Positions 18,637-27,323 of a stretch of 36,976 nt of DNA are shown piece after piece. The stretch's first letter is position 1. Each line of letters opens with the position of its first letter. The notes beneath the pieces were generated by a model. The model did not search any database. It saw only the letters and a list, made by a program, of their open reading frames with translations, and was not told the origin of the DNA. The position numbers and the translations under genes are program-made. This stretch comes from Gemmatimonadota bacterium (GTDB taxonomy: Bacteria > Gemmatimonadota > Gemmatimonadetes > Longimicrobiales > Gaopeijiaceae): positions 1 to 36,976 of the forward strand of contig SLBA01000101.1 of NCBI GenBank assembly GCA_007126575.1, written 5' to 3'.

Positions 18637-19950
18637 TCAGACGCCCGCACCCGCCTCGCGTGGAGCGACTTCCCGGTCGAGCATCTCGGGCTCCTGCGGG
18701 GGCTGCCAGATCTGGATCGTGGGGAAGGTCGCAAGGAACCAGCGGATGGTCAGTGCGAAGATCCCCAGGAAGCCCAGTCCGATGAGCGGCTCCCAGAGGG
18801 TGATCGTCGGTGTACCGGCCTCGTGCAGCGAGGGCGCGATCAGAAGCCACCGCTCGAGCCAGACCCCCAGGAGGGCGATCGCCGCGATCGAACCGAGCCA
18901 GGTCGGGTTGAGCTTCGGCTTACGCCCGATCAGTCCGGCGAATGGGACGATGAAGCAGAGGATGATCGCGGTGAGTGCGAGCGGCCCCCACTCGGCCCCG
19001 GAACGGTGGATGATCCACTCCTGTTCCCAGGGAAGCTTTCCGTACCAGATCACGATGTACTGCGAGAAGAACAGGTACGCCCAGAAGATCGAGAAGGCGA
19101 AGGTGAGCTTGCCCAGATCGTGCTTCTGCTGGGGGCCCATGTGCTCGTTGAAGTAGGCACTCTTCCGCTTGAGAAGCACCATCGCCACTACGGTGGCCGC
19201 GATCCCGCCCCAGAAGGCGGTCATGAAGAACCATCCCGGGAAGAGCATCGAGAACCAGTGCGGCTCCAGCGACATCGCCCAGTCGATGGCCAGCATGCTC
19301 ATCACCACGGCGTAGACCAGGGCGAGCGCCGGCGCAAGCACCTTGAGCTTCTGCCAGGCGCGCTGCTCCTCGGCCTCCTGGCCCAGCCAGTTTCCACTGA
19401 GTCGCTCCCGCCAGCTCGCGCGGCCAGAATGGCCCTCCTCGTCTGCGGCCCGCTCCGCGCCCAGGTCCGGGCGCAGCATCCAGTACATGAAAATGAGGGT
19501 CAGGGTGAAGAGGATGGCCGTTCCGATGAGACTCCGCGAGATCAGGAAGGGAATGTTGAGGTACGCTTCCTTCAACTGCACGATCGGGTCGTACTCCATC
19601 TTCTCGATCCACGGGAAGTAGCTCTCCCGCAACCGGAGCATGGGCAGCATGAGCAGGTAGGCGACGGGAAGAAAGGCCCCGAACGCCAGCGACACGCGCC
19701 GCACCGACCAGTTCCACTTGGCCTTCGTGATCACCGTGGCCGCGCAGAGGATCACCGCACCCTGAGCGATCCCGGTGAAGAAGAGCCAGTTCGCGACATA
19801 CGCCTGCCAGGCGCGGTCGGCATCGGAGGCCAGGAGCACGAGAAAGGCCAGGGCTCCGGCCCCGAACATCGCCAGCAGGACGAAGGTCGTGATCCGGGAG
19901 GGGTTCAGGTATCGAGCCTGAACGTCGGATGGAACGTGGATATCATGCAT
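18637..19950 (-). CDS. actF: Alternative complex III membrane subunit ActF
   Basis: 437 aa integral membrane protein with about ten predicted helices. It is the second quinone-type (NrfD-like) membrane subunit of alternative complex III. It is recognised by position (last gene of actABCDEF) and by stretches such as NWLFFTGIAQGAVILCAA, SMLAIDWAMSLEPHWFSMLF, FFSQYIVIWYGKLPWEQEW and GVWLERWLLIAPSL. ActF resembles ActC, but in the known structures the quinol site is assigned to ActC. The start is ATG 19950, 10 nt after the actE stop. The charged cytoplasmic C-terminus is QPP-rich. No cytochrome oxidase gene follows; the next gene is the convergent hisN. Confidence 0.93.
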   Translation of the reverse strand: MHDIHVPSDVQARYLNPSRITTFVLLAMFGAGALAFLVLLASDADRAWQAYVANWLFFTGIAQGAVILCAATVITKAKWNWSVRRVSLAFGAFLPVAYLLMLPMLRLRESYFPWIEKMEYDPIVQLKEAYLNIPFLISRSLIGTAILFTLTLIFMYWMLRPDLGAERAADEEGHSGRASWRERLSGNWLGQEAEEQRAWQKLKVLAPALALVYAVVMSMLAIDWAMSLEPHWFSMLFPGWFFMTAFWGGIAATVVAMVLLKRKSAYFNEHMGPQQKHDLGKLTFAFSIFWAYLFFSQYIVIWYGKLPWEQEWIIHRSGAEWGPLALTAIILCFIVPFAGLIGRKPKLNPTWLGSIAAIALLGVWLERWLLIAPSLHEAGTPTITLWEPLIGLGFLGIFALTIRWFLATFPTIQIWQPPQEPEMLDREVAPREAGAGV

Positions 19951-19960
19951 CGGTCAGGCC

Positions 19961-20590
19961 TCAGCCTTCCTCGCCGGTGTCGTCCGAGGGCTCTTCCTGC
20001 TGCTGCGGAAGATTCCCCTGGAGCTGTCGCACGTAGTTGACCACGTGCCACCGGTCGTAATGGGTGATCTGATGTCCGTAGGCGGGCATGGAGCCCCGGC
20101 CCACCCGGATGATCGAGTAGAGATATCCGTCGGAGTGCTCGAGCGCCTGCCCCTCGATCAGGGTGAAGGAGGCGACTCCCGCGGCCGTCACCGGGCCGCC
20201 TCCGGCACCGGCATCTCCGTGGCAGGGGGCGCAGGCTCTCAGGTAGAGCTCCTCGCCCCGCTCGAGAGAGGCCTCGTCGGCCGGAATCGGATTCTCGATG
20301 TCCACCGCGTCCGGATGGCCCTGAAGCAGCATGAGCGGCGTGATTGGAGCCGGTATCGCGGTGCCTTCGGGCTGACCGACGGCAACCTCGCCCGGAGCGC
20401 CGGGAAAGTTGCCCGACGCGAACGAGACCGCGCCCTCGGGCGGCAGCCTCGGATCCTCGTAGGCACCGATCGAGGGCTGATCCCGCATCGAGCGCCCGAA
20501 GATCGAGACGAGCAGGTCGTCCATCGGGGTGCATCCGGCCCCGGTCATCAGGACCAGGAAGAGAACCGTCCAACTGCGCGTGCGCACCAT
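19961..20590 (-). CDS. actE: Alternative complex III monoheme cytochrome c subunit ActE
   Basis: 209 aa from the ATG at 20590. Its signal peptide MVRTRSWTVLFLVLMTGAG ends at Cys20, so it is a probable lipoprotein, although Gly rather than Leu sits at -3 of the lipobox. One heme c site, CAPCH, is at 120-124, and a likely Met ligand at 168 lies in GRGSMPAYGHQ. This gives the mono-heme c fold that hands electrons out of the complex on the periplasmic side. An in-frame ATG at 20611 overlaps the actD stop by 8 nt and has GGAGG upstream. I prefer 20590 because its N-region is basic and AAGGA lies about 8 nt upstream. The C-terminus is Gln/Glu-rich. Confidence 0.92.
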   Translation of the reverse strand: MVRTRSWTVLFLVLMTGAGCTPMDDLLVSIFGRSMRDQPSIGAYEDPRLPPEGAVSFASGNFPGAPGEVAVGQPEGTAIPAPITPLMLLQGHPDAVDIENPIPADEASLERGEELYLRACAPCHGDAGAGGGPVTAAGVASFTLIEGQALEHSDGYLYSIIRVGRGSMPAYGHQITHYDRWHVVNYVRQLQGNLPQQQEEPSDDTGEEG

Positions 20591-20603
20591 TCCTTCGCTT
20601 CCT

Positions 20604-21134
20604 TCAGCCATGAGCCCTCGCCTCCGGGTCGTCCTCGATCCTCGAGGGACCGCTGGACTCCAGAATCTTTCGCGCCTCGGAGAGGCGGTCTCCGGGCGCC
20701 GTCACATAGATCCCGAACCGCCCGGCGGAGAATTCGGGGTCGTACACCACATCGGACTTGAGATCGGGCACCCGCATGTTCCAGAAGACACCGATCACCG
20801 TGAAGAGCACTCCGAAGAGGATCGTCATCTCGAAGGCGATGATCACGTACGCCGGCATCGACAAGATCGGCTTGCCCCCGGTGACCAGGGGCCAGTCGAG
20901 GCTGGTGAACATGGTCAGGGCAAACCCCGTGGCGGCGCCGGTCAGCCCTCCCACGAGGGTGAAGATTGCCATCGGCGTGGTCCCGTACCCAAGGGCCTCC
21001 TCGATATGGTGTTCGGGGAAGGGGGCGAAGGCCGTGATCTCGTCGAAGCCCTTCTCTCTCAGTTCCCGGATCGCATCCAGGGTGGAGTCCAGGTAGTCGT
21101 AGGATGCCAGGACTCCCTCGCGAGCGGTGCTCAT
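20604..21134 (-). CDS. actD: Alternative complex III subunit ActD (DUF3341)
   Basis: 176 aa. The DUF3341 pattern is clear: SYDYLDSTLDAIRELREKGFDEITAFAPFP at the N-terminus, two membrane helices (TTPMAIFTLVGGLTGAATGFAL and MPAYVIIAFEMTILFGVLFTVIGVF), and a late DPEFSAGRFGIYV. ActD is a two-helix membrane subunit of alternative complex III with a cytoplasmic domain. It binds no known cofactor. The start is ATG 21134, overlapping the actC stop by 4 nt (ATGA). The frame remains open to 21374 inside actC but has no family sequence there. Confidence 0.93.
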   Translation of the reverse strand: MSTAREGVLASYDYLDSTLDAIRELREKGFDEITAFAPFPEHHIEEALGYGTTPMAIFTLVGGLTGAATGFALTMFTSLDWPLVTGGKPILSMPAYVIIAFEMTILFGVLFTVIGVFWNMRVPDLKSDVVYDPEFSAGRFGIYVTAPGDRLSEARKILESSGPSRIEDDPEARAHG

Positions 21135-22519
21135 GACGACACCTCCTCCTTCGACCGGGGCTTCGGACGCATGGGTGGGGGCAGGACCTCCTTGATCTCC
21201 GAAATCGCTACCGGCGGCAGGAGTCGGATGAAGAGGAGGAACCAGAAGGCGAACCAGCCGAAGGTCCCGATCACGATGCCCATCTCGGTGAAGCTCGGGC
21301 GATAGACGGCCCAGGCGAAGGGCATGTACTCGTGCGAGAGCGAGGTGACGATGATCACATACCGCTCGAACCACATCCCGATGTTGATGAAGATCGTGAT
21401 CACGAAGAGCGCCGGAATGGAGTGTCGGACCCTCTTGAACCAGAGGAGGATCGGAATCAGTCCGTTACAGGTCAGCATGATCCAGGTGGCCCACCAGTAG
21501 TGCCCGAAGAGCCGGTTCCAGAAGACGCGGCGCTCCGGGTCCTCACCCGAGTACCAGGCCATGAAGAACTCGGTCAGGTAGGCGTAGAACACGATCAGCC
21601 CCGTGACCAGACACAGCTTCGCCATAGCGTCGAAATGTCGGATCGTCAGATATTTCTCGAGGCCGAATACCTTTCGGATCGGCACCATCAGGGTGATCAC
21701 CATCGCCACCCCGGAGAAGATCGCCCCGGCCACGAAGTAGGGGGCAAAGATCGTGGCGTGCCAGCCCGGAACGATCGCCATGGCGAAGTCCCAGGACACC
21801 ACCGAGTGGACCGAGAGGACCAGCGGGGTCGCGAGCGCCGCGAGCAGCAGGTAGGCCTTGGCGAAGTGGTGCCACTGGCGGTCCGTACCGCGCCACCCGA
21901 ACGACAGCAGGTGGTAGAAGCGGTTCCGCAGCGTGCCCTTCTTCGTCTGGTCACGGGCCGCGGCGATGTCGGGGATCAGCCCCAGGAGGAAGAAGAGCGA
22001 CGAGACCGTGAAGTAGGTCGACACCGCGAAGACGTCCCAGACCAGGGGCGACCGGAAGTTCGGCCAGAGCAGGCGCTGGTTCGGGTACGGGAAGAGCCAG
22101 TACGCGTGCCAGACCCGGCCCAGGTGGATCAGGGGGAAGAGCCCCGCCGTCATCACGGCGAAGACCGTCATGGCCTCGGCGGCGCGGTAGATCGACTGGC
22201 GCCACCGGGCCCGGAAGAGGAAGAGGATGGCCGAGATCAGGGTGCCGGAGTGGGCGATACCGACCCAGAAGACGAAGGTCGTGATGTACGCGCCCCATCC
22301 CACCGGAGAGTTCAGCCCCGAGAGGCCGATCCCGTTGATGATCTGGTTCCCCCACGAGAATGCGAGCAGCCCGATCCCGGCGATCGACATGCCGAGAAGG
22401 ATCCACCACCACTTCCCGGGACGGGACAGCATCTGGAGGATGTCCGTATTGACCTCGGCGTACTTTCGTACGTCGGGGTGGGTCTGAGCGCCCCGCTCTT
22501 TTTCGGTTACCGTCGCCAT
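21131..22519 (-). CDS. actC: Alternative complex III quinol-oxidising membrane subunit ActC (NrfD-like)
   Basis: 462 aa with about ten predicted helices, NrfD/PsrC family. ActC binds the menaquinol or ubiquinol that feeds electrons to the ActB iron-sulfur chain. Recognisable stretches include VFWVGIAHSGTLISAILFL, HLGRVWHAYWLFPYPNQR, SVVSWDFAMAIVPGWHATIF, YLTEFFMAWYSG and IGMWFERYVIIVTSL. The start is ATG 22519 with GAGGGAG just upstream. It is 44 nt below actB and overlaps actD. The Lys/Arg/Pro-rich C-terminus is cytoplasmic. Confidence 0.95.
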   Translation of the reverse strand: MATVTEKERGAQTHPDVRKYAEVNTDILQMLSRPGKWWWILLGMSIAGIGLLAFSWGNQIINGIGLSGLNSPVGWGAYITTFVFWVGIAHSGTLISAILFLFRARWRQSIYRAAEAMTVFAVMTAGLFPLIHLGRVWHAYWLFPYPNQRLLWPNFRSPLVWDVFAVSTYFTVSSLFFLLGLIPDIAAARDQTKKGTLRNRFYHLLSFGWRGTDRQWHHFAKAYLLLAALATPLVLSVHSVVSWDFAMAIVPGWHATIFAPYFVAGAIFSGVAMVITLMVPIRKVFGLEKYLTIRHFDAMAKLCLVTGLIVFYAYLTEFFMAWYSGEDPERRVFWNRLFGHYWWATWIMLTCNGLIPILLWFKRVRHSIPALFVITIFINIGMWFERYVIIVTSLSHEYMPFAWAVYRPSFTEMGIVIGTFGWFAFWFLLFIRLLPPVAISEIKEVLPPPMRPKPRSKEEVSS

Positions 22520-22563
22520 GCTCTCCCTCTCGCCCCCGGTTCACCCGGAGGACCTGGTAGTCC

Positions 22564-25500
22564 TCAGACGTGAATGTCGTCGACCGGGTGGAAGGTCACT
22601 TTACGTAGATAATTCACAGCAGGCTGGGTGTTGATCAGCACATCCAGCACGCGGTAGGTGCGTTCATTCTCGACCACCTGAGCCACCCTGGACTCGGGGT
22701 CCCTGATGTTCCCGAACACGATCGCCTCGGCCGGGCAACTCTGCTGACACGCCGGCACGACCTCGCCGTCGCGCACGTCACGGCTCTCGACCGTGGCGCG
22801 ATTCTCGGCCTGGCGGATCCGCTGCACGCAGAAGGAGCACTTCTCCATGACGCCTTCGGAGCGGACAGTGACATCGGGGTTGTACTGCCAGTTCATCGGC
22901 TCCGGCACGTCCGAGAAGCCGTACCAGTTGAAGACCCGCACCTTGTACGGGCAGTTGTTCGCGCAGTACCGGGTACCCACACAGCGGTTGTAGATCTGAC
23001 CATTGAGGCCGTCCGGGGTGTGGTAGGCCGCGTAGACCGGGCAGACCGGCTCACAGGGCGCGTTTCCACAGTGCTGGCACATCATGGGCACGAAGCGAAC
23101 ATCGACCGGCCCGGGCGCCGTGGCGTCCACGGTCTCGTAGTAACGCTCCATGCGGATCCAGTGCAGATCACGACCCATCATGATCTGATCTTCGCCCACA
23201 TTCGCCACGTTGTTCTCGGCCTGACAGGCGGTGATGCAGGCCGAGCATCCGGTGCACTTGTCCAGATCGATCGCCATGGACCAGCGAGCGTTCTCGGCCG
23301 GGTCGTAGTCGCCATACTGCGCTCCGGGGAGCGGGAAGTCCTGCGGGCGCCCCTCGGTGGGAACGGGCACGAACCCGCCCATCGCCTGCAACTCCTGCAG
23401 GTCGTACCCACCGTGATCGTCGCCATGTCCCTGGCCCAGCTCGGCGAGCGCCACGGCCGGAGCGATGGGGCGGTCGTAGGTCTGGTCCGATCCCTCGATC
23501 GTCGCCAGTCGACGGTGCCGTCCGGTCGGTTCGACCGCGACACGCGTCGCAAGGTGCACGAGCGCCCCCGAGGGCTGCTCCTGCTCGGCGGGGAGCAGAC
23601 GCATGGGGTTGACCCCCTTGCCCTCGGCATAGCGTCCGTAGGACTCGTGTCCCGACCCCATCGCGACCGCCACGGTGTCGGCCCGAACGCCGGGATAGGT
23701 GAAGACCGGGAGCTCGACCTCGCCGTGCGGCGAGCGCAGGCGAACGATGTCGCCCTTGCGGACGCCCATCTCGGAAGCGGTGTCCGGGTGGATCTCGACC
23801 CACGAATGCCAGGCGATCTTCGAGACCGGGTCCGGGAGTTCCTGCAGCCAGGGGCGATTCGCCCCGCTCCCGTCTCCGAAGCGCGACGACGGATAGACGA
23901 CCAGTACGTGGCCATCCTCGTCGCCGTCGAGAGCCGGGGCGTCGAAGGTCAGCGCCCGATCGGGCGACTGCAGCGAGACCTGTCCCGCTCCATCGGTCGG
24001 CAGCTCGACCAGCCCGTCGCGAAGAAGCTGGCGCCAGAAGACATCGAAGGTTCCGCCGGGCGAGCCGGCGTCGGCGTGCAGGTCGCTCCACCGGTTCCGC
24101 ACGTAGTCGTGGAAGGTCTCGGCACCGAGATCCGCCCCCAGGTGGCCGGCCAGCGAGAGGAGGACGTCGCCGCACGGACGCGAATCGAAGTGCGGGACCG
24201 GCCGCATCGCCGGTTGCTGTACCGTCCACAGCCCGGGGCGCGGATTCGAGTCCCCCCAGGACTCCAGGTAATGCCGATCGGGAAGCACCAGGTCGGCGAG
24301 CTCCGCCGTCTCATCCATCTGCGAAACGATCGCCACCTTGAACCCCACGCCCTCGACCGCCTCGCGGAAGCCGGCGGCGGGGGGAAGCGAATAGGCCGGG
24401 TTCGTCCCGTGAAGCACGAGCGCCTGAACCGAGCCGGCCGCCATCTCCTGAATCAGGCCGAAGAGCTCCGAGTACGGACGCGTGGCCGCTCCGGTGAGCG
24501 ACCGGTCGAAGTGAACGGTGGTCCCGATCGCCCCGGAAACGGAATTCAGCACCATCGCGGCCAGATTCGATGCGGTCGCATTCCGGTGCTGACCGGCAAC
24601 GCCCGGACCCAGGATCAGGGGCGCCTCGGCCGAGGCCAGGTGCTCGACGAGCTCCTCGAGGGAGTCCACCGGGATCCCCGCCTCCTCGGCGGCCGCCGAC
24701 AGGGAGTAGCCCTGGACGATCGAGTTGTACGGACCGGCATCGGCACCGCGCTGCACCAGGGCGTTCGCAAGCGCCAGTGCCACCGCGCCTTCGGTGCCCG
24801 GGCGAATCGGGTACCAGTCATCGGCGTTCTGACCGGTCAGGCTCAGGCGCGACCCCAGGAACACGAAGCGGGTCTTCGAGCCGTCGGTGTCGTCCACACC
24901 CGAGGATCTCGCGAAGCCGCGCATGTTCTCGACGGGCGAGAGCCACGTCTCGATGAAGTCGGCCCCGAAAGAGAGAATCAAGTCCGCCGATTCGAAGTCG
25001 AAGTGAGGGATCTCGTCCCGACCGAAGGCGATCCGGACCGCCTCGCGGAGGGGGGCTTCGGAGAGGGCCTCGTACTCGACACGCTCCCCACCGATCTCGG
25101 TCACCACCTCGTCCATCAGGGCGGCGAGCGAAGGCCCGACGCGACCCGACAGAAAGCGCGTGGCCGTGCCGGCATCCTGGATCGCGTTTGTCAGCATCCC
25201 CTCGGCGGCATCCCAGTCGATCGGCTCGAACTCGTCGCCGTTTCGGCGCATCGGCTGGGTCACGCGGTCGGGGTTGTAGAGCGCCTGAAGGCTCGAGTGA
25301 CCCCGAGCACAGAGCGCTCCACCCGAAATCGGGTGATTCGGATTCCCCTCTAGCTTGATCGCCCGGCCATCCATCGACTTGACCCAGACTCCGCAACCCG
25401 CGGAGCATTCGCCGCAGGCGGTGGAGTACCAGGTGGCCACGCCGGGGGTGATGTCCTCGGGCGGGGTGACGTAGGGCATGAGCTTCTCCACATGATCCGT

Positions 25501-25581
25501 GGAGCAGCCCACCAGCCCGGCGCCGGCACCCGTGACACCGAGGACCTTCAGGAAATCACGCCGCTTGATTCCTTCACTCAT
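22564..25581 (-). CDS. actB: Alternative complex III iron-sulfur subunit ActB (molybdopterin-fold plus ferredoxin domain)
   Basis: 1005 aa, the fused ActB1-ActB2 form. It starts with a Tat-type signal (RRDFLKVLG) and a lipobox Cys26 (LVGC). The long N-terminal part has the molybdopterin oxidoreductase fold, reading CGECSAGCG near residue 56 and CARG at 91. The C-terminal part, from about residue 770, is an NrfC/DmsB-like ferredoxin domain. It has 15 Cys in four groups: CTGCSACITAC at 776, CQHCGNAPCEPVC at 835, CVGTRYCANNC at 867, and CSFC plus C945/C949. A Thr replaces one Cys in CVGTRYC, which fits three [4Fe-4S] and one [3Fe-4S] as known for this complex. Start ATG 25581 has GAGGG 6 nt upstream. 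Known ActB has no molybdenum cofactor. Confidence 0.95.
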   Translation of the reverse strand: MSEGIKRRDFLKVLGVTGAGAGLVGCSTDHVEKLMPYVTPPEDITPGVATWYSTACGECSAGCGVWVKSMDGRAIKLEGNPNHPISGGALCARGHSSLQALYNPDRVTQPMRRNGDEFEPIDWDAAEGMLTNAIQDAGTATRFLSGRVGPSLAALMDEVVTEIGGERVEYEALSEAPLREAVRIAFGRDEIPHFDFESADLILSFGADFIETWLSPVENMRGFARSSGVDDTDGSKTRFVFLGSRLSLTGQNADDWYPIRPGTEGAVALALANALVQRGADAGPYNSIVQGYSLSAAAEEAGIPVDSLEELVEHLASAEAPLILGPGVAGQHRNATASNLAAMVLNSVSGAIGTTVHFDRSLTGAATRPYSELFGLIQEMAAGSVQALVLHGTNPAYSLPPAAGFREAVEGVGFKVAIVSQMDETAELADLVLPDRHYLESWGDSNPRPGLWTVQQPAMRPVPHFDSRPCGDVLLSLAGHLGADLGAETFHDYVRNRWSDLHADAGSPGGTFDVFWRQLLRDGLVELPTDGAGQVSLQSPDRALTFDAPALDGDEDGHVLVVYPSSRFGDGSGANRPWLQELPDPVSKIAWHSWVEIHPDTASEMGVRKGDIVRLRSPHGEVELPVFTYPGVRADTVAVAMGSGHESYGRYAEGKGVNPMRLLPAEQEQPSGALVHLATRVAVEPTGRHRRLATIEGSDQTYDRPIAPAVALAELGQGHGDDHGGYDLQELQAMGGFVPVPTEGRPQDFPLPGAQYGDYDPAENARWSMAIDLDKCTGCSACITACQAENNVANVGEDQIMMGRDLHWIRMERYYETVDATAPGPVDVRFVPMMCQHCGNAPCEPVCPVYAAYHTPDGLNGQIYNRCVGTRYCANNCPYKVRVFNWYGFSDVPEPMNWQYNPDVTVRSEGVMEKCSFCVQRIRQAENRATVESRDVRDGEVVPACQQSCPAEAIVFGNIRDPESRVAQVVENERTYRVLDVLINTQPAVNYLRKVTFHPVDDIHV

Positions 25582-25628
25582 GAACGTCCCTCAATCATCC
25601 TTGGACCGGGGTGGTATCCCGGCAGTAT

Positions 25629-25664
25629 TCCGCCCCGCTCGGCCGATTCGCCGAGCGGGGCGGA
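25629..25664 (-). promoter_or_regulatory. Perfect 15-bp hairpin between actA and actB
   Basis: Bases 25629-25643 pair without mismatch with 25650-25664 around a 6-nt loop (CGATTC). The stem begins 9 nt past the actA stop. After it the minus strand reads ATACTGCC, with no T-run. A full terminator would cut off actB-F, so an attenuator, a partial terminator or an RNA-processing/stabilising element is more likely. Confidence 0.7.
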
Positions 25665-25672
25665 TTCTCAGG

Positions 25673-26218
25673 TCAGTAATGGCAGACGGTGCAGTCTCGC
25701 GATGCGCCCATGTCGATGTGACAGTTGAGGCACCAGCCCATGGTGAGCGGCTGTTCGACTCGCTGGATCACACCGATCTCTTCGACGTTCCCATGGCAGG
25801 CGGCGCAATCCACTCCCGCGGAGATGTGGCGCATGTGGGGGAACTGAACGTGGTCGGCAACCTTGTAGATGCGGTTCCACGGTATGGCCTCCCCGCGCTC
25901 CCAGTATCCGCGGAGCTTCGGAATCTCCTCACCGCCTTCGGGGCCCGCGACCGCGGAGTGGCACCCCATGCAGCTCGCCACCGGGGGCACTCCGGCGCTC
26001 GAGGCGCGCTCGGCCGAAAAGTGGCAGTACTGGCAGTCGATCTGGTACTCTCCCGCATGGGTATTGTGCGGGAAGGCGATCGGCTGACCCGACGGCCCGT
26101 AGTCCTGGTCGGCGGGGGTTTCGGATTCCTGACTGTTCCCGCCCTGGGCCTGCACGAAGGCAAGGGAGCCCAGAACGGCGAACATGACGACGATGGCGAT
26201 GAACCACTGCTTCTTCAT
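25673..26218 (-). CDS. actA: Alternative complex III pentaheme cytochrome c subunit ActA
   Basis: 181 aa from ATG 26218. One N-terminal hydrophobic segment (QWFIAIVVMFAVLGSLAFVQA) serves as signal anchor or cleaved signal. Five heme c motifs follow: CQYCH (62), CMGCH (83), CAACH (138), CLNCH (163) and CTVCH (176, one residue from the end). This matches the five-heme ActA that sits on the periplasmic face and relays electrons from ActB. It is the first gene of the operon, 91 nt ahead of actB, behind a good promoter at 26283-26310. The longer frame from 26386 crosses that promoter and is rejected. The ribosome site is weak (AGCGG). Confidence 0.95.
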   Translation of the reverse strand: MKKQWFIAIVVMFAVLGSLAFVQAQGGNSQESETPADQDYGPSGQPIAFPHNTHAGEYQIDCQYCHFSAERASSAGVPPVASCMGCHSAVAGPEGGEEIPKLRGYWERGEAIPWNRIYKVADHVQFPHMRHISAGVDCAACHGNVEEIGVIQRVEQPLTMGWCLNCHIDMGASRDCTVCHY

Positions 26219-26258
26219 AACCGCTATTCTCGGTCGAAGGGCGGGCGGGATCGGGTTT

Positions 26259-26276
26259 CCCTGTCCCTGAACAGGG
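26259..26276. promoter_or_regulatory. Dyad in the act operon leader
   Basis: CCCTGT (26259-26264) and ACAGGG (26271-26276) form a perfect 6-bp inverted repeat with loop CCCTGA, directly after the predicted -10 of the act promoter. Its position at about +1 to +20 suits a repressor site or a 5' mRNA hairpin; the sequence does not match an operator I know. Confidence 0.4.
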
Positions 26277-26282
26277 CGAGAA

Positions 26283-26310
26283 CTTATCCGACCCGCCGCG
26301 TGCCTGTCAA
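26283..26310 (-). promoter_or_regulatory. Sigma70-type promoter of the actABCDEF operon
   Basis: On the minus strand a perfect -35 TTGACA (26310-26305), 16-nt spacer and -10 GATAAG (26288-26283, 4/6) point at actA, leaving a leader of about 60 nt. This is the best promoter match in the window. Confidence 0.65.
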
Positions 26311-26441
26311 CGCCGGAGGGCTGGATTGCCCGTCTCGGCAACGGCGCCGGAAACCCGTGAGTGGCAAGAGGGTTCCGGTCCTCCACAGCTGAGAATCGAT
26401 CTCAGTTGTCCGCACCCCCACCTCTTCGCCACATTGCCTTC

Positions 26442-27323
26442 ATGGACTCAGCGAACAGAAGCTCCGGGCGTCCGGCACGAAAGAGCAGGCGCGACAGCAC
26501 CGACCCTCCCGCACCATGGGGACCGGTCGGGCTGCCGGAAGGCCAAAGGGTCTACCGACGGATCGGCCCCCTCGAACTCTGGCTGCTTCGCACCGAAGGG
26601 GAAATCCGTATCGCGTCGGTGCAGTCGGCGCAGGAGACCGCGGGACCCGGGGGGGCTCCCCCGGAGACCGAGCATCGAACCGATGACACCCCACCGGACG
26701 CCGCTGCGTGGTCCCGCTGGGCCATCCCCGAAGGTGTCGACTCGGTCCACCTCCGACCGGTATTTCCCGACCGCCAGGTGGTTGTCGAACCTGAGATTCC
26801 GTTTACCCTCCTCCCGTCGACCGAGGCACAGGTGTACGTACGCGTGCCGCTCTCGGTCCAGCTGGTGGTGCAGGGTGAGGACCGACCGCTCACTCTGGCC
26901 GAGATCCGAACCGTCACCCTCTCCGACACCTGGTGGGGTGACTTCGCCGATGGCGAGCTCTCGTACTGGCTCCACACGACCGCCCGCCGGCAGATCGACC
27001 CCAGCCTACTTCAGCCCTATCGCGCGATCTGCCGGCTCTACCTGTCAAACCGCTCGACCACCGAGCTGAAGGTCGAAAAGCTGACGCTGCGCGTCGGTGG
27101 CCTCAGCCTCTTTGCCGGAGGCCCCGGGGTGGGGGGGTTCTGGGCCGATACCGCTCGAGTCCGGTACCTGGGGGACACGGAGGGCAGCCAGATCGACATG
27201 TCGGGCTCCCCCCCCGAGGAGGCCGGTGAGGCAACACTCGTGGCTCCGCCCCGGGAACCCCTGCCGAAGGGGCTCAGGGCACGGACCTTCGACAGACTCC
27301 GCTCACTGCCGGGGATGGGATGA
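26442..27323 (+). CDS. DUF432-like protein upstream of an MscS channel
   Basis: 293 aa from ATG 26442, soluble, with no signal peptide. A basic, disordered-looking N-terminus is followed by a beta-rich domain: HLRPVFPDRQVVVEPEIPFT, AQVYVRVPLSVQLVV, SDTWWGDFADGELSYW and RAICRLYLSNRS. I recognise this as the DUF432 layout (vv-Pe-pl, vyv-iPl, s-W-Gd-G-l-y), a family of unknown function first noted in archaea. The last codons overlap mscS by 4 nt (ATGA), so the two are cotranslated. No ribosome site precedes ATG 26442, and a GTG at 26361 is in frame. It is divergent from the act operon. Family assignment is by pattern memory only. Confidence 0.65.
   Translation: MDSANRSSGRPARKSRRDSTDPPAPWGPVGLPEGQRVYRRIGPLELWLLRTEGEIRIASVQSAQETAGPGGAPPETEHRTDDTPPDAAAWSRWAIPEGVDSVHLRPVFPDRQVVVEPEIPFTLLPSTEAQVYVRVPLSVQLVVQGEDRPLTLAEIRTVTLSDTWWGDFADGELSYWLHTTARRQIDPSLLQPYRAICRLYLSNRSTTELKVEKLTLRVGGLSLFAGGPGVGGFWADTARVRYLGDTEGSQIDMSGSPPEEAGEATLVAPPREPLPKGLRARTFDRLRSLPGMG

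Noticed and set aside
22564-25581. ActB as an active molybdenum oxidoreductase (formate, nitrate or polysulfide type)
   Set aside because: The neighbouring actA and actC-F genes and the fused ferredoxin domain identify alternative complex III, in which this domain carries no molybdenum cofactor.
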